A stretch of 64,000 nt of DNA from positions 1 to 64,000 of the forward strand of contig JAUXGA010000010.1 in assembly GCA_030622545.1 (NCBI GenBank). Reading direction: 5' to 3'. The translations under genes and the position numbers were made by a program. The stretch comes from a bacterium. GTDB taxonomy: Bacteria; Electryoneota; RPQS01; DYHQ01. Below, piece after piece: positions 6,586-18,153 of this stretch; the stretch's first letter is position 1; each line of letters opens with the position of its first letter. Under the pieces are notes generated by a model. The model saw nothing but the letters and a program-made list of their open reading frames with translations. It searched no databases and had not been told where the DNA came from.

Positions 6586-9500
6586 CTATTTAATGAGTAA
6601 CATGCGACGATTCCGAACGAAAGCATCCGCCTTCATAGAAACAATGTACAGACCACTCGCGATATTTTCCGGCTGCCAGTGAAGGGTGTAGATTCCGGGC
6701 TCACGCAAGCGATCTTCCAACACCGCTACCTCCTGACCCAGAACATTGTAAATCCGCAATTGCACTCGTGTCCGACGCGCAATCGAATAACGAATGTTGG
6801 TCATGCTGTTGAATGGATTCGGCCAGTTGCTCTCAAGCTCAAACTTATACGGAAGCGCTTTCTCTTCGGCAAGCAAACCTCGAATCGAAAAAACATCATC
6901 ACTCGTATCGCCGATAGACGGATTCGCCTCCGAGATAATCATCAGCAGGCAACTGTCGGATTCCTCTCCTTCCACCGTCCACTGTTCGAGACTGTCGTTG
7001 GGCGTTGCGGCGAAAAGCGTATCGAGCCGGTACACCGGACTGCCTCGCCATAGACAAACACCGACATCTCCCTCAAAACCCACACCCGTCCAGCGCAATC
7101 GAATGTGGTCGCCGAGCGTCAACTCTTCTCCCCCGTTTGGTTCGGTGATTGCAATCTCCGGCGCAATGATATTGATAAGCGCGTCCGTCGTATCCGTGTA
7201 GCGCGGATCAGACGAACTCGTCACTCGCAAGCGTCCGAATTCTGTCGCCGGTCCGGTCACCACCCACTCGAAACTGTCTTCTTCCACCGTCATCAGCGCT
7301 TCCCATTCCTCGGCACGGTCGTCGCGAGCAACTTCCAGATTCACGCCAGTTTCCAAATGATGCCGCGTCCATAAAATCATGTGCGTCTCGCCGATGTACC
7401 AAGTTTCTCCACCAGGCGTTGTCATCGTCACCGCGGGTTCGATGAGCGTGCGCTCATCGCTCGTGTCTCCGAGTGCTGGGTTTTCTTCGGCTGTGATTCG
7501 ATAACGAACCGAATCGCTTTCCGGTCCCACGGGAATAAATTCAAAACTCGTATCTTCCACTGCTCCAAGAAACTCCCACGGACCCAAAGGAAAATGTCGA
7601 TCCATTTCGACGCGCACGACGCCTTCTCCATCTGTCCAACGCCATGCTATCCGCCGAGAAATACCGACGGTGTCCACGCCTTCTCCGACTGGTTCTGTGA
7701 TTTCGAGCACAGGTTCCAATATCACAAACGACACAGTTGACGAATCATCAATGCCCGGATTTGCAACTGACTGAACGAACAAGCGCGCGTCGGAAGTTCG
7801 CGGAGCTGTTACCTGCCATAGGATAGAATCTTCAAGAACGCTTTCCGCGAGAGTCTCGCGGCTCTCTTCTCCTCGAACAAGTTCGACTTTCACGCCGCCG
7901 GAAACGCCGCCACGCTCCCATGAAATCGTGTGCATGTCTCCGACCGTCAGCGTTTCATCCGGCGCGGGGTTCGTCAAGACCAGCGAAGGCGCAAGAATTG
8001 TCAAGGTGTTGTTCAACGTGTCGCAGGGTTCGGGCGTTCCGGAAGCTTTGACTCGCACGAGTGCTCCCGCAGCTTCAGGGCTGGTAACTGTCCAGTCAAA
8101 TTGATTTTCTGTTATCTCTGTCGCGATAGATTCCCAAACCGATTCCAGTGTTCGTTTCAGTTCAATGTTTACGGGGTCGTTGAAATCTGAACGCGAAATT
8201 TCGAAATGGAGATTCTGAGTGATATAGATAGTATCCATCGGCGGGCTTAGTTGAATTTCAAGCCCGGCGCGATAGAATTCGATATCGCCACTCAGCGTAT
8301 CGCCCGCACTCGGATAATCCAAACTAAGCACGCGAAGTCGAGCGCGAGTCGTCGTTTCTCCCTCCACAATCCATTCGAGTGAATCATTGCTCGACACGCC
8401 AATCGACTGCCACGCGCCTTCCGGATAAAAACGATTCAGAAATACTTCCACCGCGCCGCCCAACTCATGTCTTGTCCAGCGAACAGTGAGCAGTTCGCCG
8501 ATTTCTGCGCGCGTTCCGGGTTCAGGTTCCACAAGTGAAATCCGCGGCTGCACAATTCGCACATCTCGATTTGTCGTATCTCCGAGTTCGGATTTACTGA
8601 CAAGCCACAACCGAAAACGCACATGGTCATCTTCAGGAAGTTCAATTGCGATTTCAATCGAATCATTCATCGCGTCCGATTCGACGACTTCCCAATTCCC
8701 CCCCGGAAACCCTAGCATCATCTCGACGCGCGCCGCGCCATCTGCGTAGTGGCGAGTCCAGTGTAACGTATGATTTTCTCCGACATTCCAAACCGTATCG
8801 TTTGGAAGCGGTTCAAACGTAATCGTCGGCAAAATCGGCCCGATAACTTGCACACTGCAAGGTTCAATGAAGCTGCTTTCATGTTCGATTCGAATGACAG
8901 ACGTTTCCGATTCGAGCGGAGCAACGTGCCACAACAGAGAGTCAGCCAAAATTCCTTCACCTAAGACTTCCTCCGGCAAACCGTCGCGTACAAGTGTTAC
9001 ACTGACCGGTCCATCCGCCGCAAAGCGCTGCCATCGCACCCATATTTCATCGCCATCGTAGCAGAGCGTATTTGGTTCGGGCGCGAGAATCATCAGCGCT
9101 CCTTCTGTAATCGTGAAATCGCTCGGCGAAATCGCTTCGACTCCGGGATAGTTCACGGACGTAATTTTTACTCGCGCATGACGCGTCGTGTCTCCTGCAG
9201 TTTGCCAGACAAATGAATCCGCATGAGTACTCCCAAGAGTCTCCCATGCGCCGCTCGCGCCGTCACGACCGAGAAAAACATCCACGTCACCCGATACATC
9301 ATTCCGCGCCCAGCGAATCACTTTCTCCTCACCCAGCGGCCAGATTTCATCTCCGAGGGGATACACGAGTGAAAGCGTAGGATTCAAAATACAAATCGAA
9401 CCGGACGTATCTTTTAAAGTAGGATTACTGACTGCCGTAATCCGCATGCGAGCGCTACTCACTCCCGGCTCTACAACATTCCACGCTACGGAATCGCCGG

Positions 9501-12500
9501 ATACATTTCCGGAAATCAATTCCCATATGCCGCCCGGCCATTGCCGCATGAGTTCAACGTCAACACTTCCCGCATAGCCTAATCGGCTCCATCGAATCAT
9601 ACGGCTTTCTCCGACGACAAATGTATCTCCGGATTGCGGCGCTGTCAAAAACAGAGCTGGATTCAGAATATGAAACTCGTCACTCGTACCGGAAACAGTT
9701 GTATCGCTCTCCAGCTTAACGCGCACGCGTGCTTCGTTTGTTGCGTTGCCCTGAACCAGCCACGCATAGCTGTTCTGCGTTATCCCAGTGGCAATTTCTT
9801 CCCAGATATCTTCACCGTGAGAGACATCTATGGTAACTGCTCCAGATGCGAAATGCCGAGTCCAACTAATCGTATGAATCGCATTCGTGAAGCAAGTGTC
9901 ACCATTTAAAGGCGAGGTGACGACAAGTTCAGGTTGACCAATAGTGATGTCACCTTGAGTCGTGTCACCAATTTCCGTTCGCTCTTCCAAGAAAATCCGC
10001 AGGCGATTGTGAACACCGTCGGAACCGCTAACAGCCCACAGCAGACTATCCGCGAGAATGCCGCTCGCAAGACTCTCCCATGCTCCGCTCGGAAAATCTC
10101 GATTGATTTCTACTCGCACCAGCCCTGAAGCTTCAAACCGATTCCAGCGAACTGTACACTCTTTACCGATGACGAGCGTATCTCCCGGCTCAGGAGAAAT
10201 CAACAATACTTGCGGATAAACAATCGAGAAATCCGATTGCGATGAATCGCTCATCAGCCATTCGGTTGCCGATATTTTGATACGCGCATGGAAACTTGTG
10301 TCACTCGTCACTGTCCACAGATAGCTGTCGCCGGAAACACTCGCCACCAGCAGCTCCCATTCTCCCGATGGAAAAAACGTTTTCAAGAAAATATCAACCG
10401 CCCCGCCATAGTCGCGCCGCTCCCATGAAATCGATTCCTGATTTCCGATTCCCCAGATTTCTCCACCGACAGGAGACGTCAATGTCAAATTCGGAGAAAT
10501 AATCTGAAGGCTGTGAACCTGATCTTCTATTTCCGGATTCAGAATCGATTGTATTCTGAAAGCCACACCCGCGCTGGTGGGTTCATCTATTTCCCATAGA
10601 ACAGAATCCGCTTCGCTTTCCGCAATGAGTTCCCAAGTGCCAACGGGATGATTTCGATTTATTTCGACGCGAACCGTGCCGAGAGCAACCGTACGTTCCC
10701 ACTTGAGCGTACAGATTTCACCGACGATAAGCGCGCTGCCTTCCACCGGACTTATTAGACTTAATGCAGGCTCGGCCAGACGAATTGTCGCGGGAGAACT
10801 CACTTGCGTTTCTGGCCCGGAAAGCGAGCGCACAGAGAAGACTACTCCCTCTGTTTCGGGGCCGGTGACAATCCACAGAAGAGAATCCGCCCAGACTTCG
10901 TCGGCAAGGATTTCGATTTCTCCCCGCAAACCCGTTCGTTCGAGGGAAACCTCCACTGGCCCGGCGACCGCTTGCTTTGCCCAGCGAATAATCATTTCGT
11001 GACCGATGCCGTAAATTTCTTCTCCTTGCGGCGAGAGCAATGTCAGGCGAGGTTCCAGAATGGCATGATTCGCATCGCTGATAACTTCGAGCGGTACTTC
11101 GTTGTGTGATAATTTCACGCGCGCATTTCTCGTCGTATCGCCCGTCACTTCCCAGAGAAGTGAGTCGCTAAAGGAACTGCCGATATTCTCCCACGGATCG
11201 CTGGCTCCATTGCGACTGAGCAATACAGAAACTTCGCCCGGAGCATTCTCGCGCGTCCATCGGATAACCGTTTCTCCACCGAGCGGCCATTCTTCTCCAC
11301 CGACGGGCGCGTCCAGCCAGAGCGAAGGCACGGCAATGCGAACGCCTCCATCGGTGGTATCACCCCAGCTTGTATTGACTCCCGACAACACACGGAATCT
11401 CGCTGCGGACGCTTCCGGCCCGGTGATGTTCCACGTGAACGAGTTGCCGTACTGATTGAACGCGACGGGTTCCCATCCTCCGCTGGGCCACACACGCTTG
11501 AGGTACAGGTGTACTTTCCCCGGAACACCGATGCGCTCCCAAGAGAGCTCGAGTTGCGCTCCAATGGGCAATGTATCGCCAGCGGAAGGCTCGTGGAGAA
11601 TTAAGGTCGGTCGGTAAATCGAGAAATCATTATCACTGACATCTTTAAAAAGCGTATCGGATAAAAGTTTCACTCGCAAACGCGCGTTGAGTGTCGGCGG
11701 TTCATCGACGGTCCAAACAAGACTGTCATCCGAAATCGAACCGGCGATGAGTTCCCAGTCGCCATCGGGATAGTCGCGATTCAGCTCAACCGAAATTGGT
11801 CCCGGCGTATTCACGCGTTGCCAGCGAAGCACGGTTTCCTGGTCCGTAATCAACGTATCACCGCCATTCGGAGCTATTACCCAAAGTCCCGCAATGGAAA
11901 TCGAGAAATTCCCCTGTGACGTGTCGCCGATTTCGGGACGATTGACGAGATAGATGCGGATGCGGTTCGTTGTATTTTCCGGTTCGGGAACAATCCAACT
12001 GAACGCATTCGTCTCCACCGTGTCCGTCAATGTTTCCCACGCGCCGCCGGGATAATCCCGATTGACTTCGACAACGACTTGCCCGAGCGCGGCAAGGCGA
12101 TTCCACTGAATTTGATACGGATAATCTATCGAAAGAATGTTGCCGCCGTTCGGTTGAATGATATTTATCTCTGGATAGACAATCGCAAAATCGCCGGATG
12201 TATCGGCTAAAAATCCATCTTCAGAGACAATCTTCACACGCGCGGCTTGCGACGTGTTCCCTTCGAGCAGCCAATTAAAATTCTCGCCAAAAATATTATC
12301 CGCTAAGAGTTCCCACTCGCCGCCGCCGGAAATGCGTTCAAGATAAACCGCCACCGGTCCGTTATAATCCGTGCGTTCCCAGTGAGTTTCATAGCTGTAA
12401 CCAAGCCCGAAGATTTCACCGCCGATGGGCGATGTGAGCGTGAGATTCGGCCAGATTATCCGCAAGCTGTCGCTGAGCGCTTCCCCGAAGGAGTTGACAT

Positions 12501-15500
12501 CCGAACGAAGATGAAGTCGAGCTTCTTGTGCGACGGGAGCAGTTATCGCCCAGTGAAAACTGTCGATGTTCACTGCGGTTGCGAGGATTTCCCAATCACC
12601 GGAAGGCCATTCGCGATTAAGTTCCACGGTCACACCCGGAGCAAGATGAGCTCGCCGCCAGCGAATCGTTGTCTCGCGCCCCACTTCCCAGACGGTTGTC
12701 CCTGACGGTGAAAGCAGTTCAAGCTCCGGATAAACGATGGCGTGATTCGCGTCACTCGTATCTCCCACCCAAGGTAGCGCCTCTGAAATCACTCGGAAGC
12801 GCGCGTTGTCCGTTGCCGGTTCACTGATGCTCCAGACGAGACTTTCGGCTTCCGTGACGACGAGCGTGCTCCAGTTTTCCGACGGATAGTCGCGACAAAT
12901 CTCGACGCGCACGCTTCCCGGTACGGCATCCGTTCGCCCCCACGCGAGCAGACATTCATTCCCGATGCCGAGCGTATCTCCGGACGGAGGTGTTGTCAGT
13001 TCCAACTCTGCATCGAGCATCGAAAACGGAGCCGCCGAAACATCAAAGACATCAGGATTCGCCGATGATTCCACCTTGATTCGGCAGTTGACCGATTCGG
13101 GTCCCGGCACAATCCATACGAGCGAATCAACTTTGAGATTCGACGCAATCGTTTCCCAGTCCGGGGCAGGACCCGCGCGATCAATCAGTACATTGACGGA
13201 ATCGATCTCCCGACGCTGCCACCGGATGACGACCGTATCATGAATCGCCAAGATTTCTCCGCCTATGGGATAATGGAGAATCACTCCGGGATTGATAATC
13301 GAGAAGTTGCCGTCTGACGTATCCGCGACAGTTTCGTCCGCACTGAGAAAAGCGCGCACACGCGCTTGTTCCGTCCTTGGCTCGGTTACGACAATCGAAA
13401 AGCTGTCGCCTGTCGCTGTTGTCGTCAGGCTCTCCCATAAACCGGAAGGATAGTTTCTATCCAATTCAACGGTCACCGCTCCGTCGGCATAAGTGCGAAT
13501 CCACCGAACCGTATGTGTTGAGTCCACGACCCAAAATTCTGATTCAAGCGGTGAAGAAATTGTCAATGTTGGTGTTGCAATGATGAAATTGGAATCGGAC
13601 GTATCTCCCACGCTTGGATTGGAATTCAAAATAATTCGCACACGATTGTCGCTACCCGTCGGTCCGGTTACCGTGTATGTCATCATGTTATCTGCTTCGC
13701 CGCTTGAGAGCGTTTCCCATGCGCCGCCGGGGAAATCGCGGCAGAGTTGTACCATGACATTGCCGGCTGCCGCCCGGCGAGACCACGTAATCGATTCGTT
13801 TGCTCCCGTGAGCCAGACTTCACCACCACCCGGCGAGATTAGAGAGAGCGTTGGAATCACAATAGAAATTTCACCATCGCAAGTATCGCCAATCGACGGA
13901 TCGCTCGTCAGGAAAACGCGCATGCGAGCCTGCTCCGTTTCCGGAGTCGCCACCATCCAATCGAATGAATTTCCCGAAGCGGTTGTCGTGAGGGTTTCCC
14001 AGCCGCCGGAAGGAAAACTTCGATTCAACTGAACCGTCGCGTTGCCCGTGGCATAGCTGCGAGTCCACTGCACCGTCATCGAAGAACCGACCGCCAACGT
14101 ATCGCCTGCGCAGGGATTCGTCACGGTAATGCTCGGAATCATCATCGTGAAATTCGATGCGGAAACGTCGGAGACAGTCGGAGACGCGGTCAAATAAATT
14201 TTAATGCGAGCCAGATTCGTCGCGGCGCCAGCGACCGTATAAGAAAAACTGTTGCCGCCGACTGTCGTGGTTAATGTTTCCCAGGCGCCCGAAGGATAGT
14301 CGCGATTCAAAGCCACTGTCACATAGCCCGGAGCGTTGTCGCGCGTCCATGTAATGACTTCGACATCTCCTTCCACCCAAACTTCACCGCCGTTGGGCGA
14401 TGTCAGGTCGAGACTATGCGTGATTTCATTGATGGAGAAGTTTGCATTCGATATATCTTCCAGCGCGCCTTGAGCTGCGGACACGACTTTGATTCGCGCC
14501 GTTGATGTCACCGGTCCGGAGACAGTCCATTCAAAGGTCTGACTGGTGTTGCCCACGCAAATCAGTTCCCAGTCACCCATAGGATAAGACCGATTGACAT
14601 AAAGATTGAAACCGCCGAAAATATTCGCATACTGCCACTGTATCGTTTGCGCCGTTCCCGGCGGCCAGAGTTCTCCTCCATTCGGCGTGAGCAATGTCAA
14701 CGACGGCGAAAGAACCGTGAAATCTGAATTCGAAATATCCGAAACTTCCGGATACGTTGTGCTGGTCACGCGAACACGCGCATGTGAAGAACCGGGGCCA
14801 TTCACCGTTCGTACGAGACTGTCCGCACTGACACTACTGCCCAGCTCTTCCCACGAACCACTCGGATAATTCCGATTCAGTTCAACTTTCACCGGTGTCG
14901 TTAAATTTTGGCGTGTCCAGCGTATCGTTCGCATCTCGCCCGGCATCCAAACATCTCCACCATTCGGACTCGTAATGGTTACACCGGGAGCCGAAATTGT
15001 AAAAGAAGCATCTGAGGTGTCGCCGATGTTGGGATAGATTGAGAACTTGGCACGCACGCGCGCATTCGACGTTGCGGGAGACGTCACATCCCAGTCATAG
15101 GAAAGAGATGTCGTTGCCGTAATCCATTCCCAATCACCCGTGGGATAATTCCTGTTTATCTCAATTGCGACATAGGGACTCGTTCCCACACGCGACCATG
15201 AAATGGTTTTCGTCGTACTGTAAACCCAATCTTCCCCTCCGTTCGGGGAAAGAATTTCTATGTGCTGCTCCACGATAGAGAAATTCGCATTCGATTCGTC
15301 GTCGATAGAAGGATTGGAAAGAGACGTGATGCGTATCCGGGCGCTCGACGTCGTCGGGCCGGTCACAACCCAGTTTGCACTGCCATCGTTCGACGTTGAC
15401 GAGAAGAGAGTTTCCCAACCACCGCTCGGATAATTCCGATTCACTTCGATACTGACATTACCCGACAGTCCTCCGGTGCTCCACGTAATCTCAGACGTAC

Positions 15501-17832
15501 CGCCTTCTCCCCATTCTTCGCCGCCGTTGGGGGACGTCACCGTAAGACTTGGAGTTCCGATAGAAACTTCCCACATGCCGCGCCCATGTGTCGCGGCGCG
15601 AAGTGTACCCGCTGTCGGATGGAGAGCTAAATCATCCACGACAACATTGGGAAGTCCTGTCGAAAAACTCGCCCAGCTCGAGCCGCCGTTTGTCGAACGA
15701 TAAACCCCTAAGTCTGTGCCCGCGTAGAGCATGCTGGGATCCGCGCCATCGATGACGATATCGTTTACCGGTTGATCCGGAAGTCCGGTGCTAAGATTGC
15801 TCCAACTGCTTCCCCCATTCGTACTCTTATATACATGACCGCTGCCGTAACCCGAAACTGTTGCGTAAACCGTATTCGCATCTGACGGATGCACGGCAAC
15901 GCGAGTCACATAGCGCGACGGCAGTCCTGAATAAGCGCTGCTCCAATTCATACCGCCGTTGGTCGTCTTATAGACTCGGCCTCCACCCTCGCATCCGGCA
16001 TAAATCGTATTGGTCGCGGATGGAGCGACAGCCAGCGTGCTGATATAATATGATGTGAGATCCGATGAAATAGCGCTCCAATTGGAACCGCCGTTGGTCG
16101 TCTTATAGACTTTGCGCGTGGCGGTATAGAGCACTTGAGGGTTCGTCGGCTCCATCACAACCGGCGTCACCCACGCACCATACCCTGAAATCCCGGTTTG
16201 AATCGAATACCATGATACACCGCCGTTCGTGCTCTTGACATGCGAGCCCATCTGTGTTTCAGCATAGACGATATTCGGATTCGTGTAGTCAACAACGCAG
16301 TACCCGCCGTCCCCGCCGTAAACTTCCGACCACGATGTCGAACCCGTGTATTTATTCGTGCCGTTATCCTGAGTGCCGCCGAAACATTCCGATGGAGCTA
16401 AAAGCGAGTTCCCCATCGCGTAAAACTGGAACGTTGCAAGTCCGTTGTTAAGTCCCGTCCAGCTTGTCCCGCCATTCGTCGAGCGAAAGAGACCGCCGTC
16501 TGTCCCGGCGTAAACCGTGTTTGGATTGGAAGGATGAAATGCAAGAGCGTGATGATCCGCATGCGCGTACTGGCTGTGACCGGGAGAATAATACCAATAC
16601 GTCAGTTGCGTCCACGACGAACCGCCGTTCGATGATTTGTAGAGGTCAATTCCCGACGCGTAAATCGTGTTGGGGTCGGTGGGATGCACCGCGAGTACAT
16701 TGTTGTACCATCCTTGACCGCCGTAAAAATTCGGCGTGCTTGCCCGCAGACTCCACGAAGCTCCGGCATCGGTTGTGCGATAAACTCCTAAGAGTCCCGC
16801 GCCGCCCGAAAGCGTCTTCGATATGCCGACATAAACGGTTGTGGGAGACGACGGTGAAATCGCCAGCGCCTGCCGCCCCTGTGTACTGGATGACGGCAGA
16901 CCGTTCGACAGTTTTGTCCAGCTCGTGCCGCCGTTGGTGGATTTATATACGCCGTTGCTGCTGCTCCCCCATGGATAACCGGCCACGCAGTAAAGCACCT
17001 GACTGGAATCGGGATGCATCACAAGGTCTTTGATGTCATAGCCGGTCAGGTAATTGCCCCACGTCGTGCCGCCGTTCGTGCTCTTATAAATTCCCCCATA
17101 CGAACCATAGCGATTCATCGCCGCATAGATAATATTCGGATTCGTCGGATCAATGACGAGCGTATTCACAGCGCGGTATTGACTCTGAGACCAGCTTAAG
17201 CCCGTCGTATTCCACGTCGCGCCCGCATCGGTGGATTTCAGAACTCCCGCTCCGTAAACCGCGTCCCAATTAAACGAGCCTTCACCGGTACCGATGTACA
17301 CGATGTTCGAGTTCGTCGGGTCAATCGCGACCGCTCCCACAGCGAGCGTTGGAAGGTTGTCATCGAGCGCAATCCAATTTGCTCCGCCGTTGGTTGTTTT
17401 CCAGATGCCGCCGGACGCGGAACCCACGTAAATCGTATTCGGGCTGCTGGACACGATAGCGACATCCAGAAGACGCCCGGCCATATTCAAAGGGCCGATT
17501 TCCTGCCACGTAGGATCGTCCAGCGTGTTGCGATTCTTCTCGGACTGGATTTTAGCTTGGAATTCCTGCCAGCGAAGCCCCGCGGGGATTTCACCTGTCG
17601 GATAAGCGCGCTGACCCCAGAACCAGTTGAAGCGTTTATAGGGCTTCCAGCCCATCCCTTTGCCGGGCGATTCATCGGTGTAAATCGTGCGATAAAGGGA
17701 ATCGACATCCTGATAGGTCACAGGAGAAAAAGGTGCAGCCGCTTGCGCCCTTGCGCAGAACACCGCAAGGCAAAACGCAAGACATATGAAAGATAAAATG
17801 GAACGTGATGCGAGTAGTCGTAAGATTTTCAT
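6586..17832 (-). CDS. Giant secreted protein: BNR/sortilin-type propeller, about 31 tandem Ig-like (Kre9/KNH-like) repeats and a FlgD-like/T9SS-type C-terminal domain
   Basis: Start proposed at the internal Met preceding the signal peptide MKILRLLASRSILSFICLAFCLAVFCARAQA (ORF track gives 17868). N-terminal STNGGTTW / DPTNPNIIYAG repeats; then about 90-aa repeats of the form LTLTSPNGGExWxxGxxxxIxWxR...VELNRDYPSGxWETL...VTGPxTxxARxRV; C-terminus NWPNPFNSMTNIRYSIARRTRVQLRIYNVLGQEVAVLEDR...GLYIVSMKA...RRMLLIK. Confidence 0.9.
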   Translation of the reverse strand: MKILRLLASRSILSFICLAFCLAVFCARAQAAAPFSPVTYQDVDSLYRTIYTDESPGKGMGWKPYKRFNWFWGQRAYPTGEIPAGLRWQEFQAKIQSEKNRNTLDDPTWQEIGPLNMAGRLLDVAIVSSSPNTIYVGSASGGIWKTTNGGANWIALDDNLPTLAVGAVAIDPTNSNIVYIGTGEGSFNWDAVYGAGVLKSTDAGATWNTTGLSWSQSQYRAVNTLVIDPTNPNIIYAAMNRYGSYGGIYKSTNGGTTWGNYLTGYDIKDLVMHPDSSQVLYCVAGYPWGSSSNGVYKSTNGGTSWTKLSNGLPSSSTQGRQALAISPSSPTTVYVGISKTLSGGAGLLGVYRTTDAGASWSLRASTPNFYGGQGWYNNVLAVHPTDPNTIYASGIDLYKSSNGGSSWTQLTYWYYSPGHSQYAHADHHALAFHPSNPNTVYAGTDGGLFRSTNGGTSWTGLNNGLATFQFYAMGNSLLAPSECFGGTQDNGTNKYTGSTSWSEVYGGDGGYCVVDYTNPNIVYAETQMGSHVKSTNGGVSWYSIQTGISGYGAWVTPVVMEPTNPQVLYTATRKVYKTTNGGSNWSAISSDLTSYYISTLAVAPSATNTIYAGCEGGGRVYKTTNGGMNWSSAYSGLPSRYVTRVAVHPSDANTVYATVSGYGSGHVYKSTNGGSSWSNLSTGLPDQPVNDIVIDGADPSMLYAGTDLGVYRSTNGGSSWASFSTGLPNVVVDDLALHPTAGTLRAATHGRGMWEVSIGTPSLTVTSPNGGEEWGEGGTSEITWSTGGLSGNVSIEVNRNYPSGGWETLFSSTSNDGSANWVVTGPTTSSARIRITSLSNPSIDDESNANFSIVEQHIEILSPNGGEDWVYSTTKTISWSRVGTSPYVAIEINRNYPTGDWEWITATTSLSYDWDVTSPATSNARVRAKFSIYPNIGDTSDASFTISAPGVTITSPNGGDVWMPGEMRTIRWTRQNLTTPVKVELNRNYPSGSWEELGSSVSADSLVRTVNGPGSSHARVRVTSTTYPEVSDISNSDFTVLSPSLTLLTPNGGELWPPGTAQTIQWQYANIFGGFNLYVNRSYPMGDWELICVGNTSQTFEWTVSGPVTSTARIKVVSAAQGALEDISNANFSINEITHSLDLTSPNGGEVWVEGDVEVITWTRDNAPGYVTVALNRDYPSGAWETLTTTVGGNSFSYTVAGAATNLARIKIYLTASPTVSDVSASNFTMMIPSITVTNPCAGDTLAVGSSMTVQWTRSYATGNATVQLNRSFPSGGWETLTTTASGNSFDWMVATPETEQARMRVFLTSDPSIGDTCDGEISIVIPTLSLISPGGGEVWLTGANESITWSRRAAAGNVMVQLCRDFPGGAWETLSSGEADNMMTYTVTGPTGSDNRVRIILNSNPSVGDTSDSNFIIATPTLTISSPLESEFWVVDSTHTVRWIRTYADGAVTVELDRNYPSGLWESLTTTATGDSFSIVVTEPRTEQARVRAFLSADETVADTSDGNFSIINPGVILHYPIGGEILAIHDTVVIRWQRREIDSVNVLIDRAGPAPDWETIASNLKVDSLVWIVPGPESVNCRIKVESSANPDVFDVSAAPFSMLDAELELTTPPSGDTLGIGNECLLAWGRTDAVPGSVRVEICRDYPSENWSTLVVTEAESLVWSISEPATDNARFRVISEALPWVGDTSDANHAIVYPELELLSPSGTTVWEVGRETTIRWRRAHLAPGVTVELNREWPSGDWEILATAVNIDSFHWAITAPVAQEARLHLRSDVNSFGEALSDSLRIIWPNLTLTSPIGGEIFGLGYSYETHWERTDYNGPVAVYLERISGGGEWELLADNIFGENFNWLLEGNTSQAARVKIVSEDGFLADTSGDFAIVYPEINIIQPNGGNILSIDYPYQIQWNRLAALGQVVVEVNRDYPGGAWETLTDTVETNAFSWIVPEPENTTNRIRIYLVNRPEIGDTSQGNFSISIAGLWVIAPNGGDTLITDQETVLRWQRVNTPGPISVELNRDYPDGDWELIAGSISDDSLVWTVDEPPTLNARLRVKLLSDTLFKDVSDNDFSIYRPTLILHEPSAGDTLPIGAQLELSWERIGVPGKVHLYLKRVWPSGGWEPVAFNQYGNSFTWNITGPEASAARFRVLSGVNTSWGDTTDGGVRIAVPSLWLDAPVGGEEWPLGGETVIRWTRENAPGEVSVLLSRNGASDPWENIGSSFSDSLLWEVTGDTTRNARVKLSHNEVPLEVISDANHAILEPRLTLLSPQGEEIYGIGHEMIIRWAKQAVAGPVEVSLERTGLRGEIEILADEVWADSLLWIVTGPETEGVVFSVRSLSGPETQVSSPATIRLAEPALSLISPVEGSALIVGEICTLKWERTVALGTVRVEINRNHPVGTWELIAESEADSVLWEIDEPTSAGVAFRIQSILNPEIEDQVHSLQIISPNLTLTSPVGGEIWGIGNQESISWERRDYGGAVDIFLKTFFPSGEWELLVASVSGDSYLWTVTSDTSFHARIKISATEWLMSDSSQSDFSIVYPQVLLISPEPGDTLVIGKECTVRWNRFEASGLVRVEINRDFPSGAWESLASGILADSLLWAVSGSDGVHNRLRIFLEERTEIGDTTQGDITIGQPELVVTSPLNGDTCFTNAIHTISWTRHFASGAVTIDVSHGEDIWEEIATGITQNSYAWLVQGNATNEARVRVKLESDTTVSGTSDEFHILNPALFLTAPQSGDTFVVGESRMIRWSRLGYAGSVDVELMRQWPGGIWELISGNVSGDSVAWNVVEPGVSSARMRITAVSNPTLKDTSGSICILNPTLSLVYPLGDEIWPLGEEKVIRWARNDVSGDVDVFLGRDGASGAWETLGSTHADSFVWQTAGDTTRHARVKITSVNYPGVEAISPSDFTITEGALMILAPEPNTLCYDGDEIWVRWQRFAADGPVSVTLVRDGLPEEVLGEGILADSLLWHVAPLESETSVIRIEHESSFIEPCSVQVIGPILPTITFEPLPNDTVWNVGENHTLHWTRHYADGAARVEMMLGFPGGNWEVVESDAMNDSIEIAIELPEDDHVRFRLWLVSKSELGDTTNRDVRIVQPRISLVEPEPGTRAEIGELLTVRWTRHELGGAVEVFLNRFYPEGAWQSIGVSSNDSLEWIVEGETTTRARLRVLSLDYPSAGDTLSGDIEFYRAGLEIQLSPPMDTIYITQNLHFEISRSDFNDPVNIELKRTLESVWESIATEITENQFDWTVTSPEAAGALVRVKASGTPEPCDTLNNTLTILAPSLVLTNPAPDETLTVGDMHTISWERGGVSGGVKVELVRGEESRETLAESVLEDSILWQVTAPRTSDARLFVQSVANPGIDDSSTVSFVILEPVLEITEPVGEGVDTVGISRRIAWRWTDGEGVVRVEMDRHFPLGPWEFLGAVEDTSFEFIPVGPESDSVRYRITAEENPALGDTSDERTLIEPAVTMTTPGGETWYIGETHMILWTRHHLETGVNLEVARDDRAEEWEALMTVEEDSFEWVVTGPATEFGRLRVTSSSDPRYTDTTDALINIIAPEIAITEPNGGEELTLGDHIRLRWTGVGFEGDVGVCLWRGSPVYRLDTLFAATPNDSLEQWTVEGEESDSCLLMIISEANPSIGDTSDDVFSIRGLLAEEKALPYKFELESNWPNPFNSMTNIRYSIARRTRVQLRIYNVLGQEVAVLEDRLREPGIYTLHWQPENIASGLYIVSMKADAFVRNRRMLLIK

Positions 17833-18153
17833 ACAGTTCGCTGCCCTCATAGAATCCGGAATAGCCAATCCAGTATCCTATATGGCAAGCTTCGCGCCAT
17901 CCTCTTATGACCACTTTGAAGCTCTCTTTTCTTCTGATTCCATAGGCTTACCCCTCTCGCGTGTCAATAGCGTTCGTTTCACTTTCTCCACCACCGCAAC
18001 ACAACGTCGCCACCTGCCAACACATCCCCGCCGCGGCATGCGTCCCGCGTGCCCGGTACTCCCGCCGCGCCGGGTACCCGACCCCACCGCAATTTTCCGC
18101 CGTGGCGGGTCTCCAGACCCGACCGGAATTTCTCTTGCAGTGTTGCCACTCAA

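Noticed and set aside
6679-17796. Many plus-strand ORFs (60-189 aa) opposite the giant minus-strand gene
   Set aside because: Antisense to an 11-kb repetitive coding region; no recognisable domains, consistent with frame shadows of the repeats.
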